Assembly (NCBI RefSeq): GCF_030866825.1
Contig: NZ_CP133020.1
Coordinates: 1,302,001 to 1,366,000, forward strand
DNA length: 64,000 bases
DNA from: Rathayibacter sp. SW19
GTDB lineage: Bacteria > Actinomycetota > Actinomycetes > Actinomycetales > Microbacteriaceae
Direction: 5' to 3'
A program made the position numbers and the translations under genes. This document shows positions 17,653 to 26,484 of this stretch, one piece after another (position 1 is the stretch's first letter; every line of letters begins with the position of its first letter). A model generated the notes under the pieces. That model saw only the letters and a program-made list of their open reading frames with translations, was not told where the DNA came from and did not search any database.

Positions 17653-18289
17653 GATCGCTTCTTCATTTCAGTAGAGCAACTCGAGCTTAATTCGTCGACA
17701 ACGCCGACATGCCGCTCGCCCTCTAACTGGGGGTGCGCCCGGGTCGACAACGGCGACAGGGGTGAAATGGTCGCATGCCCGTGTAATCGGGTTCGCTCAT
17801 CACCCGAATGCGGGACAGGCTTACGGGCGTTAGAGCGGCCAAAGCGATCACCAGCGCGTCTGCTTTCAGCGCGAGTGCGACCTGGTGGAAACCCGCATGG
17901 TGAATCGCGGCGTCGTTCGTGAAGAGGGGATTCTCCTGTGCTGTGTTCGTCAGGGCGGTCACGATCGTCAGCGCGCTGCTGCTCATGAACGGAAGTGCGT
18001 TATCGGTAGACCACCGCGGCATCGGTTGCAGCGGGGCGGTGGCGGGCCGTTCGCCAGGTTGAGTATCCGGACACAGATCCGGTGCGGTTGGAGGCTGAGC
18101 GGGAGCCGCGCAGGCCTACGTGCCATTACTTTCGCGGACGATCTACCTCGCCAACGCTTGCCGGCGCACGGTGTCGAGCATGCCGGTGCAGACCACTTTC
18201 TGCGGAGAACTCGCCACGGTGGGCTGGATCGCCGAAATTTTGGGGCTGGTCGCGATGAGTGCCTTGGGCATGATCTGCCTGACCAAGCG
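17653..18289. other. Gene-poor stretch with possible membrane-protein relics
   Basis: No complete gene was found between the DUF2510 gene and the DeoR gene. On the minus strand around 17790-17985 a hydrophobic reading (for example ALKADALVIALAALTPV) looks like the end of a membrane transporter. On the plus strand around 18195-18290 another reads GWIAEILGLVAMSALGM. Neither has a credible start, and both may be chance. I read this as eroded coding DNA. Confidence 0.3.
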
Positions 18290-19102
18290 TCACGTCACCG
18301 CGGCGATGAGGACCTGCACGCTGCCCGCATCGAATTCTGCCATCAGGTCGGCCGGCGGTTGCGCGTCCGTGATGAAGTAGTCGGCTGCTCCGATGGCAGC
18401 CACCTGAGCGAACAGGTCGCGGTCGAACTTGGACGAGTCGGCGAGGATGGCGACTCGAGATGACCGTGCCATCATCGCCGCCATCATGTCAGCGTCGCCT
18501 AGATTGCTGGTCGAGTAGCCGCCCGCAGCGGAAACGGCGCCCACGCCGATGAACGCAATTTCGCTACGCAAATCGATCTCGCGGTCGCTCGAGCCCAGCC
18601 GCAAGGCGACCGGCCCGGTGGTTGTCTGCGACAACGTTCGCACCGGGCCGCCGAACATGTAGAGGTCCCGAAGAACGCTGGGGGAGATTTCGCCAGGTAT
18701 CCGCAGGTTGTTCGTCGCGATCGTCAGGTTGCGGTGCTTCTTCAGGTGACGTACTAGCGCGAGTGTGGTCGTGCCCCCGTTGAGCATGACCACGGATCCG
18801 TCTTCAATGAGGCTCGCTGCACATTGTCCGATCGCTTCCTTCGCGCTCGTCTGAACGCGAAGTCGAACCTCGAATTCCGTGTCTGGTTTGGTTCCCGCGC
18901 TCAGGCTCACCGCACCACCGTGCGTACGAATCAGCAGCCCCTCGCTGTCGAGGTGGTCGAGGTCACGCCGGATCGTGTCGGTGGAGACACCAAAGTGTGA
19001 CGCCAGCCTGGAGACCGTGACCTCTCCGTGTTCCGCCACATACGCCGCGAGATCGGCCTTGCGCCCGGCGGGAAGACGCCGCTCCATGTCCAACAGGCTC
19101 AT
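18290..19102 (-). CDS. DeoR family transcriptional regulator
   Basis: A 270-residue sugar-phosphate-responsive repressor. The N-terminal DeoR helix-turn-helix is canonical: RKADLAAYVAEHGEVTVSRL, then ASHFGVSTDTIRRDLDHLDS and EGLLIRTHGGAV. The C-terminal sensor domain has VMLNGGTTTLALVRHL, IEDGS and the AFIGVGAVSAAGGYSTSN and AILADSSKF segments expected for phosphosugar binding. It diverges from the sugar ABC/aldolase operon and is its likely repressor. The start at 19102 is chosen for the GAGGAGGT ribosome binding site; a longer open frame to 19258 would run into the divergent promoter. Confidence 0.9.
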   Translation of the reverse strand: MSLLDMERRLPAGRKADLAAYVAEHGEVTVSRLASHFGVSTDTIRRDLDHLDSEGLLIRTHGGAVSLSAGTKPDTEFEVRLRVQTSAKEAIGQCAASLIEDGSVVMLNGGTTTLALVRHLKKHRNLTIATNNLRIPGEISPSVLRDLYMFGGPVRTLSQTTTGPVALRLGSSDREIDLRSEIAFIGVGAVSAAGGYSTSNLGDADMMAAMMARSSRVAILADSSKFDRDLFAQVAAIGAADYFITDAQPPADLMAEFDAGSVQVLIAAVT

Positions 19103-19149
19103 CTCATGACCTCCTCGAGTCCCACACAACGTGCAGCACCAGCATAAGC

Positions 19150-19258
19150 TAGCCGCACTAAACCGCATCGGATTGCGTATAACAGTAGCCGCACGAGCAA
19201 TTTTCACCCAATTGTTGCTGATTTGTGCTTGACTAAGCAATCGCCAAGCTCGTAACAT
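19150..19258 (+). promoter_or_regulatory. Promoter and candidate DeoR operator of the sugar/aldolase operon
   Basis: A sigma-70-type promoter is visible: TTGACT at 19229-19234 and TAACAT at 19253-19258, 18 bases apart. Just upstream, the direct repeat TAGCCGCAC occurs at 19150-19158 and 19186-19194, 36 bases start to start. DeoR-family repressors often use spaced direct repeats, so this pair is the best operator candidate. Confidence 0.5.
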
Positions 19259-19316
19259 GCATAGAACTGCACAAAGCAGGAAAGAACAGCAGTCTCATTC
19301 CAACGATGGGAGAATC

Positions 19317-20621
19317 ATGGGCAAGGAAGCTCGGCGGTCGTTCAAGCGATCGCGATGGATGTTCGCCGCCGCCGCGACCGTGTCGGCGGCCGCGCTTGCG
19401 CTGACGGGGTGTAGCAGCGGGAGCCCCAGCAGCAACGACACCAATCAGAAGGTCACGCTCACCTTTTCGCAATGGTGGGCACCAGAAATGCCAAGTGGTG
19501 CGCTGCAGAAAATCGCGGATGACTTCCACAAGGAGCATCCGAACATTACGGTCAAGCTGATCAGTGCACCGTTCGCATCACTGCAGACACAGACTATCTC
19601 GCAGGCCGCCTCGGGCACACTACCGGACATCGTCGGTCTGGATGGGTCGTGGGTGAACCCCCTGTATAAGCAGGGCGCGCTGTACAACCTCACCAACGCG
19701 ATGACGGCGGCGAAGTACAACGACAGTGAACTGGCCAGTCAGGTTGGGTTCAAGGGCAGCACGTACATGATCCCGGTGGTCAACTTCGTCTACCCGCTTT
19801 TCACGAACGACGCGATCATGGCCAAGGCAGGCATCACATCCCCGCCGGCGGCATGGAGTCAGTTCACCGACGATGCCAAGAAGATCAGCCAAGCGGACAG
19901 CGGCGCCAAGGGCTGGGTCGTGCCATTGGGTACAACCAATCCCAACGGAGTTCAGAACGACATTCTGTCGTGGGCCTGGGCTTCTGGTGGCAGCATGCTC
20001 AAGGACGGGCAACCTGACCTCACGAACAACGCGGACGTCACGGGCGCTGTCGATATGGTCAAGGACCTCGTCAATTCGAACGATGTCCTCCCGGGTGCGA
20101 ACAGTCTGCAGGAGACGGACAAGGTCACGAACTTCATCAACGGTCGCGTCGGGATGATGATCGACTCTCTCGCGCATGTCACCACTATCACGAAGGGCGC
20201 GCCGGACCTGAAGTTCCACGTGTCGGCACAGCCTGTGAAGGACGGCTACACCGGAACGAAGGGTATGCTCACCGCCTCCTGGGGGATCGGCATCTCGGCG
20301 AAGACCCAGCACGCGACTCAAGCGTGGGAGTTCATCCAGTACCTGATGAGCAAGGACGCGAACTCCAACCTCTCCACGCTGGCCAACGGCTTCCCCGGTA
20401 ACAAGACGTCGAGGCCCGATTTCAGTGGTGCCGACCCGCACTTCCAGGCCGCGTTCAGCATTTATCAGAACAGTAAGCCGGTCAACGAGTTCACCGGCCT
20501 GCCTGCAGCCGATCAACTCATGACCTCATTCCTCACCGAATTTCAGAAGTCGGTTGCGGGGCAGGAGTCGACTTCGACGATGCTCCAAAACGTCCAAGCC
20601 CAGTGGAAGAAGCAATTCTGA
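19317..20621 (+). CDS. Sugar ABC transporter substrate-binding lipoprotein (family 1)
   Basis: A 434-residue family 1 solute-binding protein (MalE/UgpB-like). Signal peptide: basic KRSRWMF, hydrophobic alanine-rich stretch, lipobox ALTGC near residue 30. Family features are VTLTFSQWWAPEM, FHKEHPNITVKL, GTLPDIVGLDGSWVNPLYKQ, a central FINGRVGMMIDS and the C-terminal WEFIQYLMSKDAN block. The ATG at 19317 is preceded by GGGAGA. It is first in an operon with two permeases, a class II aldolase, an ADP-dependent sugar kinase and a manA remnant. The cargo is presumably a sugar feeding fructose phosphates. No ATPase is encoded locally, so a shared MsiK-type ATPase is likely. Confidence 0.88.
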   Translation: MGKEARRSFKRSRWMFAAAATVSAAALALTGCSSGSPSSNDTNQKVTLTFSQWWAPEMPSGALQKIADDFHKEHPNITVKLISAPFASLQTQTISQAASGTLPDIVGLDGSWVNPLYKQGALYNLTNAMTAAKYNDSELASQVGFKGSTYMIPVVNFVYPLFTNDAIMAKAGITSPPAAWSQFTDDAKKISQADSGAKGWVVPLGTTNPNGVQNDILSWAWASGGSMLKDGQPDLTNNADVTGAVDMVKDLVNSNDVLPGANSLQETDKVTNFINGRVGMMIDSLAHVTTITKGAPDLKFHVSAQPVKDGYTGTKGMLTASWGIGISAKTQHATQAWEFIQYLMSKDANSNLSTLANGFPGNKTSRPDFSGADPHFQAAFSIYQNSKPVNEFTGLPAADQLMTSFLTEFQKSVAGQESTSTMLQNVQAQWKKQF

Positions 20622-20682
20622 TCTGCACCTGAGGTGCAGAACGGGCGGCCGGCACGGCTCCACAGCTGCGGTCGGCCGCCCG
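20622..20682 (+). promoter_or_regulatory. Two intercistronic hairpins after binding-protein gene
   Basis: Two perfect inverted repeats follow the stop: TCTGCACC-TGA-GGTGCAGA (20622-20640) and CGGGCGGCCG (20642-20651) pairing with CGGCCGCCCG (20673-20682). There is no T-run, and the permease ribosome binding site follows immediately, so mRNA stabilisation or attenuation between binding protein and permease is likelier than full termination. Confidence 0.7.
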
Positions 20683-20695
20683 GAAAGGGATCATC

Positions 20696-21646
20696 ATGAC
20701 CACATCACCACCTGACACGGTGATGATCACAACACCGGCGCCACGCGACCCGTCGCGCCCGCGCCGCGGTCGGCGCGGACGAGCCGAGCCGTACTTGCTG
20801 ATTGCACCGACCGTGCTGCTCGTCGTCGGCCTCATGGTCGTGCCGGTAGTCATCGTCATCGCGTACTCACTCTTCGACAACGTGGTCACGAACCAGAACC
20901 CGCAGTTCGTCGGGCTCGCCAACTACCTCACGATCCTGACCGACCCGAACTTCTGGAATTCGGTCAGCAACACGGTGATCTTCACCGTAGCCAGCGTCGT
21001 CATCCACATGGGCATTGGCGTCGGTTTCGCGCTGATGCTCAACTCGAAGCTCGTGCACACGCTGCCGCGGGCGATCTTCCGGGCGATCTACATTCTGCCT
21101 TGGATCTTCACCGCGTCCGTCGTTGCGGTGCTATGGCGTCTGCTGCTCGACCCCTCCGGCGTCATCAACTACCTCCTGCAGACGCTGGGCGTCCTGCAGG
21201 AGGCAGTCCCGTGGCTTGCCACGCCCGCGACTGCCCTCCTAGCGGTCACGGTCATCAACATTTGGTCTGGCTACCCGTTCTTCATGATCAGCTTGCTCGC
21301 CGGGCTGCAAGGCGTGCCCGGGGATCTCTACGAGGCCGCACGGGTGGACGGTGCTGGACTCATCCGCCAGTTTTTCAGCGTGACGCTGCCGGCGCTACGG
21401 CCGATCCTGCTCAGCATGGCGCTGCTCGACTTGCTGTGGACCACGCAGCAGTTCACCTTGATCTGGGCCACCACCGGAGGGGGACCGATCAATCACACGG
21501 AAGTGCTCAGCACCTATACCTACAAGCTCGCGTTTAACAGCTACCAGTTCTCACTAGCATCGACGAGCGCGGTCCTGATCCTCGTCGCGTCTCTGTTCGT
21601 CGCGGTCTTTTACGTACGTCAGCAGAAGAAGGCGAGCCAGTTTTGA
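20696..21646 (+). CDS. Sugar ABC transporter permease (MalF/UgpA type)
   Basis: A 316-residue inner-membrane permease. A basic cytoplasmic N-terminus (RPRRGRRGRAEP) precedes six helices. The EAA loop EAARVDGAGLIRQFFSVTLP near residues 215-235 contacts the ATPase, and the C-terminal NSYQFSLASTSAVLILVASL helix is typical of the family. GGAAAGGGA lies upstream of the ATG. It pairs with the next gene, whose TTG start lies inside its stop codon. Confidence 0.9.
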   Translation: MTTSPPDTVMITTPAPRDPSRPRRGRRGRAEPYLLIAPTVLLVVGLMVVPVVIVIAYSLFDNVVTNQNPQFVGLANYLTILTDPNFWNSVSNTVIFTVASVVIHMGIGVGFALMLNSKLVHTLPRAIFRAIYILPWIFTASVVAVLWRLLLDPSGVINYLLQTLGVLQEAVPWLATPATALLAVTVINIWSGYPFFMISLLAGLQGVPGDLYEAARVDGAGLIRQFFSVTLPALRPILLSMALLDLLWTTQQFTLIWATTGGGPINHTEVLSTYTYKLAFNSYQFSLASTSAVLILVASLFVAVFYVRQQKKASQF

Positions 21647-22494
21647 GCATCGCAATGAAATCCCGCACGAAACGCAACGCCGGGCGTGTCTTCATCTACC
21701 TCGCACTGCTGATCGGCGCCGTTTTCGCAGCCTTCCCAGTGTTATGGATGCTGTCGAGTTCGTTCAAATCGAACGCGAACATCTTCGCCTACCCACCCAG
21801 GCTCTTCGACAGCTCGTTTTCATTCGAGCCTTACGTCGCCGTCCTCACCGACCCGGTTAAAATCGGCTACTTCGTCAATAGCTACATCGTCGCAATCTGC
21901 GTCGTCGTCATCACGCTGGTCATCGCACTTCTGGCCGCGTTCGTGTTCAGCCGGTACGAGTTCAAGTTCAAGTCGATCATCCGGGTGGTGATCATCGGCG
22001 TCCAGGCAGTGCCACCAATCACGTTGCTGATCCCATTCTTCGGGATCATGGTCGCGCTGCACCTCTACAACACCTATCAGGGACTCATCCTTACGTACGT
22101 CGTGTTCACGCTGCCGTACGCGATTATCATGATGACCGCCTACTTCGACAGCCTTCCGCGCGAACTCGACGAAGCAGCAAGGGTGGACGGCGCCGGACCC
22201 ATTTCAGTGCTCTGGCGCATCCTCGTGCCCGTCTCCGTACCGGGCATGGTCTCCGTCGGTCTGTACACGTTCATGATCTCGTGGAACGAATACCTCTTCG
22301 CACTCACCCTCACCCAGACCGACGACCGACGGACGGTGCCGGTCGGCATCCAACTTCTCATGGGGCAGAACAACTACCTGTGGAACGAAGTCATGGCCAT
22401 GAGCATCCTCGGATCCATTCCCGTGCTCGTTCTGTTCCTCATTTTCCAGCGCTATTTCATCGGCGGTCTCGCGGCCGGTGCCGTGAAATCCTGA
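21643..22494 (+). CDS. Sugar ABC transporter permease (MalG/UgpE type)
   Basis: A 283-residue permease, the second half of the channel. It has six predicted helices, starting with FIYLALLIGAVFAAFPVLWM followed by LSSSFKSNANIF, and the EAA loop ELDEAARVDGAGPISVLWRI. The periplasmic/C-terminal SWNEYLFALTLTQTDDRRTV segment is a strong MalG hallmark. The start used is a TTG overlapping the upstream TGA; an ATG four codons later (21655) is an alternative. Confidence 0.9.
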   Translation: MSIAMKSRTKRNAGRVFIYLALLIGAVFAAFPVLWMLSSSFKSNANIFAYPPRLFDSSFSFEPYVAVLTDPVKIGYFVNSYIVAICVVVITLVIALLAAFVFSRYEFKFKSIIRVVIIGVQAVPPITLLIPFFGIMVALHLYNTYQGLILTYVVFTLPYAIIMMTAYFDSLPRELDEAARVDGAGPISVLWRILVPVSVPGMVSVGLYTFMISWNEYLFALTLTQTDDRRTVPVGIQLLMGQNNYLWNEVMAMSILGSIPVLVLFLIFQRYFIGGLAAGAVKS

Positions 22495-22536
22495 CCAGCT
22501 CGGTCAAACCCAGACCCACAACAGAAAGAGAAAACC

Positions 22537-23400
22537 GTGCTATACAAAGGAAAGTCCATCCTCGACGTCGCAAACGCGCACAACTTCGCGATCCCGGCCT
22601 TCAACATCAGCGACTGGGCGATGTTCAACGGCGTCATGGACATCAGCGAGGAATTGGCGGCACCGGTCATCATCGCAATCCACCCCGACGAGGTCGCGCA
22701 TATCACGACTGATCTCATCCCCGCCATGCACTCCCGCGCGCACCGCTCGAGCGTTCCCGTCGCGATCCACTGGGACCACGGCGGCAGCTACGAGCAGATG
22801 ATCGCCGCGATCCAAGCCGGCTTCACCTCGGTCATGATCGACGCGTCCCTGCAACCGTTCGACGAAAATGTGGCACTGACACGAAAGGTGGTGGAAGCCG
22901 CACACGCAGTGGGTATCCAGGTCGAAGGCGAACTCGGCACCATCGGCGGCAATGACAGCTACGGGGAGACGGGAGCGGCTGAGATCATCTACACCAACTG
23001 CGCAGACGCCGTGCGTTTCATTGCCGAGACAGGAGTGGACAGCCTCGCGATCGCGATCGGCACCTCCCATGGCCTCTACCCGGCCGACAAGAACCCCGAG
23101 TTGCGGCACGACCTGCTGCAGGAGATCAAGGCCGCAACCGGCATCCCGCTCGTGCTGCATGGCGGTTCTGCAAACCCCGATTCGGAACTTCGCAAGGCGG
23201 TGGAACTCGGCATCAACAAGATCAACATCTCCAGCGACATCAAGGTGGCCTACCATAACCGGATGCGCGAAGTACTGGGCACCGACGAACGCCTGCGGGA
23301 ACCGAACGCGATCCAGCCCGAGCCGATTGCGGCGCTGAAGGCCACCGCGAAGCAGAAGATCGAACTCTTCGATGCAGCCGGAAAAGCGGATCTCTACTGA
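22537..23400 (+). CDS. Class II fructose/tagatose-bisphosphate aldolase
   Basis: A 287-residue class II (zinc-dependent) ketose-bisphosphate aldolase of the GatY/KbaY/Fba group, cleaving a 1,6-bisphosphate to dihydroxyacetone phosphate and glyceraldehyde 3-phosphate. The metal and substrate residues are visible in AIHWDHGGS (zinc His), IDASLQPFDENV, EGELGTIGG, AIGTSHGLYP (second zinc His) and VLHGGSANPD (third), followed by KINISSDIKVA. Start is GTG with AGAAAGAG upstream. Together with the following ADP-dependent kinase and manA it would make a short route from mannose/fructose 6-phosphate to triose phosphates. Fructose versus tagatose specificity cannot be decided by eye. Confidence 0.88.
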   Translation: MLYKGKSILDVANAHNFAIPAFNISDWAMFNGVMDISEELAAPVIIAIHPDEVAHITTDLIPAMHSRAHRSSVPVAIHWDHGGSYEQMIAAIQAGFTSVMIDASLQPFDENVALTRKVVEAAHAVGIQVEGELGTIGGNDSYGETGAAEIIYTNCADAVRFIAETGVDSLAIAIGTSHGLYPADKNPELRHDLLQEIKAATGIPLVLHGGSANPDSELRKAVELGINKINISSDIKVAYHNRMREVLGTDERLREPNAIQPEPIAALKATAKQKIELFDAAGKADLY

Positions 23401-23404
23401 CGCG

Positions 23405-24628
23405 ATGACTCCCTCCGGGCCCGGGCGCGTCGTCCTGGGCCTCGGGGGAACCATCGACTACGAAATTCGCTGGGACGAGCTGCTCCTTCAACAGCTCGCG
23501 TTCGAGCATCGCATGCGCCGCGAGGAGTGCGACTCGACGCTCCCGATCATCGACGAGCGCTCGCTCATCGCCGTGATCCTCGGATTCGCACGTGAACGTC
23601 ATGGCGGGGAACGCTTCGTTCAGTCGCCCGAGATTATCGAAGAGTTCGCAGCACGGCACGACAAGATAATCACCCTGGGTGGAACCTGCGTCCGTGCCGC
23701 CCTCATCATGAGGACGCTCGGCATGCGCTCGACAGTCCACCTGGTGAGCGTCGACGACGAATTCCGCCAGCTATACCCGCCGGACTGCGACTACATCTCG
23801 AGCGCGACTCACGACGGGATGTACCCACATCTGATAGTGCAGCTGCCCGAGCGCGGATGCATCAAGCTCATCGACGGGGACATACCGATCGAGGGTCCGA
23901 ATCGTCTGATCTTCGTCAACGATCCACCTCATGTTCAGATGGGGCTCAGCTCGGACCTCGAAGAGTCTGTTCGCACTGCGCAGTTGGTACTCGTTTCCGG
24001 GTTTAACGCAATGAACGACATCGATCTCCTGAATGAGAGGCTGACGGAGCTCAGGTCCACGCTCAAGGTGAGACCGGCCGCGGCCACCGTCATGTACGAG
24101 GATGCAGGATTCCACTCGCCACGGCTGCAAACGAGCGTTCGCGAACACATCGCGCCGATGGTGGATGTGTACAGCATGAACGAGGATGAACTGCAAACAC
24201 ACCTCGGACGCACTGTCGACCTGCTCAACGTCGATTCAGTGGCGCACGCGCTCGACGACGCGCGCGCACTCATCCCGGGTCCTACACTCGTCATCCACAC
24301 CCGACACTGGGCGCTGGCATCCGGCCACGGTGCCGCGAGGTTAGCGCCTGGACTTCGCGGAGGTATATCCGCCGCCACCGCGCGGTATGTGTACGGTGAC
24401 CGCGTCACTGCGGCTCGAGTCGCAGCGATCACGCAGATTAATCCGCCAGTCGCTCACCAGCGGTTCGCGGAGTCCATAACCCGCGCCGGGAGCGAGCCGA
24501 TCACTAGCGTTCCCGCATACTCGATCTCCGTCGAGCACCCGACCACAATCGGACTAGGCGATTGCTTCGTCGGGGGCTTCCTGGCCGCACTCGCCGCCTC
24601 TCCAAACGAAGGGCACAACCCCGCATGA
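23405..24628 (+). CDS. ADP-dependent sugar kinase (phosphofructokinase/glucokinase family)
   Basis: A 407-residue ribokinase-fold enzyme that looks like the ADP-dependent glucokinase/phosphofructokinase family known mainly from archaea. Features are an N-terminal VLGLGGTIDYEIRWD, KIITLGGTCVRAALIMRTLG (substrate-binding GG segment), SMNEDELQ (the NxxE metal motif), LVIHTRHWALA, and the catalytic C-terminal PTTIGLGDCFVGGFLAAL with the GxGD aspartate. Being about 100 residues longer than PfkB sugar kinases supports the ADP-dependent group. It lies five bases after the aldolase gene; an ATG at 23372 overlapping the aldolase is an alternative start. Likely substrate is fructose 6-phosphate, given the aldolase next door (inference). 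Confidence 0.75.
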   Translation: MTPSGPGRVVLGLGGTIDYEIRWDELLLQQLAFEHRMRREECDSTLPIIDERSLIAVILGFARERHGGERFVQSPEIIEEFAARHDKIITLGGTCVRAALIMRTLGMRSTVHLVSVDDEFRQLYPPDCDYISSATHDGMYPHLIVQLPERGCIKLIDGDIPIEGPNRLIFVNDPPHVQMGLSSDLEESVRTAQLVLVSGFNAMNDIDLLNERLTELRSTLKVRPAAATVMYEDAGFHSPRLQTSVREHIAPMVDVYSMNEDELQTHLGRTVDLLNVDSVAHALDDARALIPGPTLVIHTRHWALASGHGAARLAPGLRGGISAATARYVYGDRVTAARVAAITQINPPVAHQRFAESITRAGSEPITSVPAYSISVEHPTTIGLGDCFVGGFLAALAASPNEGHNPA

Positions 24629-25724
24629 GCGGAGATTTGTCTCCCGTTGCACTCTCACCGAATCGCCCAGCACCGCGACCGTATCGCGGAGGCGCGGGAA
24701 TCGAACGCTTCCGTCGTCTTCCGGAGACCGAAAACGAATGGGCTCCTGAGGACTTCCTCTCGCCCACGGTCACCACATTCGGCTCCTGAATGAGGGGCCG
24801 ACCGTAATCGAAGGCGTTGCGCTCCGGGACCGGATTGCGTCCGACCCACTGGGTTACCTGGGCGCTGCGCACGTTGCTGCATTCGGAACCGACCCGCGGT
24901 TACTGTGCAAGTTACTGCACACCGGCGAGAGACTCTTCGTGCATGTCCATCCCGACGGCGACTTCGCTCGTCGCGAGCTTCATCTTCCGAACGGGAAGAC
25001 CGAGGCGTGGATTGTCCTCGACGTTGATGAAGGCGCAGAGGGCGCTGCCTGGCTCGGCTTCCGGGAGAACGTAGAAGAGTCGACTCTGGCCGATTGGTAC
25101 GACTCGCAGGACAGCCGTGCAATGCTCGCGGCCATGAATCGAGCATCGCTCCGCGCTGGGGACGTCCTCTTCGTACCCGCCGGGACTCCACATTCAATTG
25201 CTGCGGATTCGCTCATTCTCGAATTGCAGGAGCCAGCAGATCTCTCCGTCATCCTCGAATACGCACCATTCGAGCGCCTCGAACGGGAAGATTCGGTGCT
25301 CGATCTCGAAGTGACCACGGCGTCCAGAGCGGTGAATCGTGCCGCTCTCCGCGCGGAAGACCTCGCTGCATACGTGGGACGGATACCGAGTGACGGAACA
25401 GGCGATCTCCTACCACCGCAGGCACGCCCATTCCTCCAAGCCGAGTGGATCGTAGTGAGGCCTATGGCCGATCTGCGGTTGGCTTCCCAGTTCTCAGTGA
25501 TCGTCGTCACGTCTGGGTTAGGCGAACTCGAATGGGACCGCGGCGTACTCCCGATCTGCGCGGGAGACACCGTACTCGTACCGTTCGAGGTCGGAAACAC
25601 ACGTCTTTCGGGCGACTTGTCCCTCGTGCGCTGCAAGCCGCCGGCCCGCATGCGTAGTGCTGAGTACCGACCCGGCGACCCATTGCGCAACGGCCTTATT
25701 CCGAACGGCACGTCGCGAAACTAG
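24625..25724 (+). pseudogene. manA: Mannose-6-phosphate isomerase, class I, with frameshift
   Basis: A type I phosphomannose isomerase gene broken by a one-base shift. The first part starts at ATG 24625 (overlapping the kinase stop) and reads through GGAGIERFRRLPETENEWAP and TVTTFGS to a TGA at 24787. The next frame continues without interruption as LNEGPTVIEGVALRDRIASD. The zinc site is intact downstream: VHVHPDGDFARREL, KTEAWIVLD and PAGTPHSIAADS. Restoring one base after TTCGGCTC would give about 366 residues, close to family length. Either the isomerase is lost, translation recovers by slippage, or this is a sequencing error. An internal ATG at 24939 would give a protein lacking its N-terminus. 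Confidence 0.85.
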
Positions 25725-25788
25725 ATTTTGTCGGTTGAGCATTCTGGGACCGGGCGGAAGAGGAGAGTTCGGCACGTGCGGTGGGGAA

Positions 25789-25895
25789 GGCATCCGCGGA
25801 GCTGGGTGTGGAAGATCGGACGGACGTGCTCGAGATCTTCGCTCACGTGTAGCCGTGCTGCGTGATCTTGGCGGTCAAGGTCGTGACGGCTCGAC
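25789..25895 (+). pseudogene. fcl (GDP-L-fucose synthase) remnant, copy E
   Basis: About 105 bases matching fcl from the core GGCATCCGCGGAGCTGGGTG through GAAGATCGGACGGACGTGCT and TTCGCTCACGTG to GTGATCTTGGCGGTCAAGG. In copy H these are the codons for ASAELDLKDRASVFAFFAQV...VIVAAAKV. Unlike copies A, F and I it does not carry the deletion after the core. It runs directly into the start of the RHH antitoxin-like cassette. Confidence 0.7.
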
Positions 25896-26019
25896 GCTGG
25901 TCGAGGTGCCGGCGCACATCGACCGTCGGAACAAGAGAATGATTGTCTTCCAGGTGATGCAAGCTCGTGAGTCCACCCGCCGACGCGTCGAGCTGCTGCT
26001 GGCAGAAAGGAACCGATGA
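25896..26019 (+). pseudogene. C-terminal tail of a possible toxin gene upstream of RHH protein
   Basis: An open frame entering from fcl remnant E reads LVEVPAHIDRRNKRMIVFQV followed by MQARESTRRRVELLLAERNR, and its TGA overlaps the ATG of the RHH gene. The position before an RHH antitoxin and the basic ending (compare the ISARxATRRER end of BrnT toxins) suggest the tail of a BrnT-like or similar toxin whose front was replaced by the fcl fragment. This is a weak resemblance only. Confidence 0.3.
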
Positions 26020-26390
26020 TGAGCGAGAAGGAGTCGCAACGAGCGACGCTGCCGGTCGACGGCGAGTTCTGGACAGCCTGGGCCGAGCGCGCCGAGTCCG
26101 ACGACTTCAACACCCCGGCCAGCGCCCATGCCTTCGAAGGCGACGCTGCTGAAGAGGAGATCGGCGGGCTGCTTGACGAGGTTTTCAGCGATGGCGAGCT
26201 GGCTTCGATCGGCCGGGGCCGGCCAGCACTGAATCGCCCGGCCGGCAGCGGTGAGTCACCCAAGCGGCAGGTGCGACTGTCGCGTGAGCTAGACGCGGCG
26301 CTGACGGCTGCGGCCGTTGAAGACCGGCGACGGCCAAGCACGATCATCCGTGACGCGCTGAGCGAGTACTTGGCCAAGAAGGCATCCTGA
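26016..26390 (+). CDS. Ribbon-helix-helix (CopG-type) antitoxin-like protein
   Basis: A 124-residue protein with an acidic, probably flexible N-terminal part (residues 1-80, e.g. FEGDAAEEEIGGLLDEVFSD) and a C-terminal ribbon-helix-helix: PKRQVRLSRELDAALTAAAV then EDRRRPSTIIRDALSEYLAK. The strand residues RQVRLS would bind DNA as a dimer; the acidic part would be the toxin-neutralising arm. AGAAAGGA precedes the ATG. The presumed toxin upstream is reduced to a tail, so this is probably an orphan antitoxin or a free-standing repressor. Flanked by fcl fragments E and F. Confidence 0.65.
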   Translation: MMSEKESQRATLPVDGEFWTAWAERAESDDFNTPASAHAFEGDAAEEEIGGLLDEVFSDGELASIGRGRPALNRPAGSGESPKRQVRLSRELDAALTAAAVEDRRRPSTIIRDALSEYLAKKAS

Positions 26391-26484
26391 GCATGGGGTT
26401 CTGGGAGGGCGAACGCCACGAGCTTGCCGGTCCAGTGATCTGACGCCGGCTGGCGGTCGAGGGTGTCATGCGGGTGCTGGGGAA

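Noticed and set aside
17885..18463. Plus-strand open frame opposite the DeoR gene end
   Set aside because: Arg/Gly/His-rich shadow composition, no start signal and no domain.
24939..25724. Treating the second half of manA as an independent gene starting at ATG 24939
   Set aside because: The upstream sequence in the same frame (LNEGPTVIEGVALRDRIASD) is clearly part of the family, so the natural gene starts at 24625 and is frameshifted.
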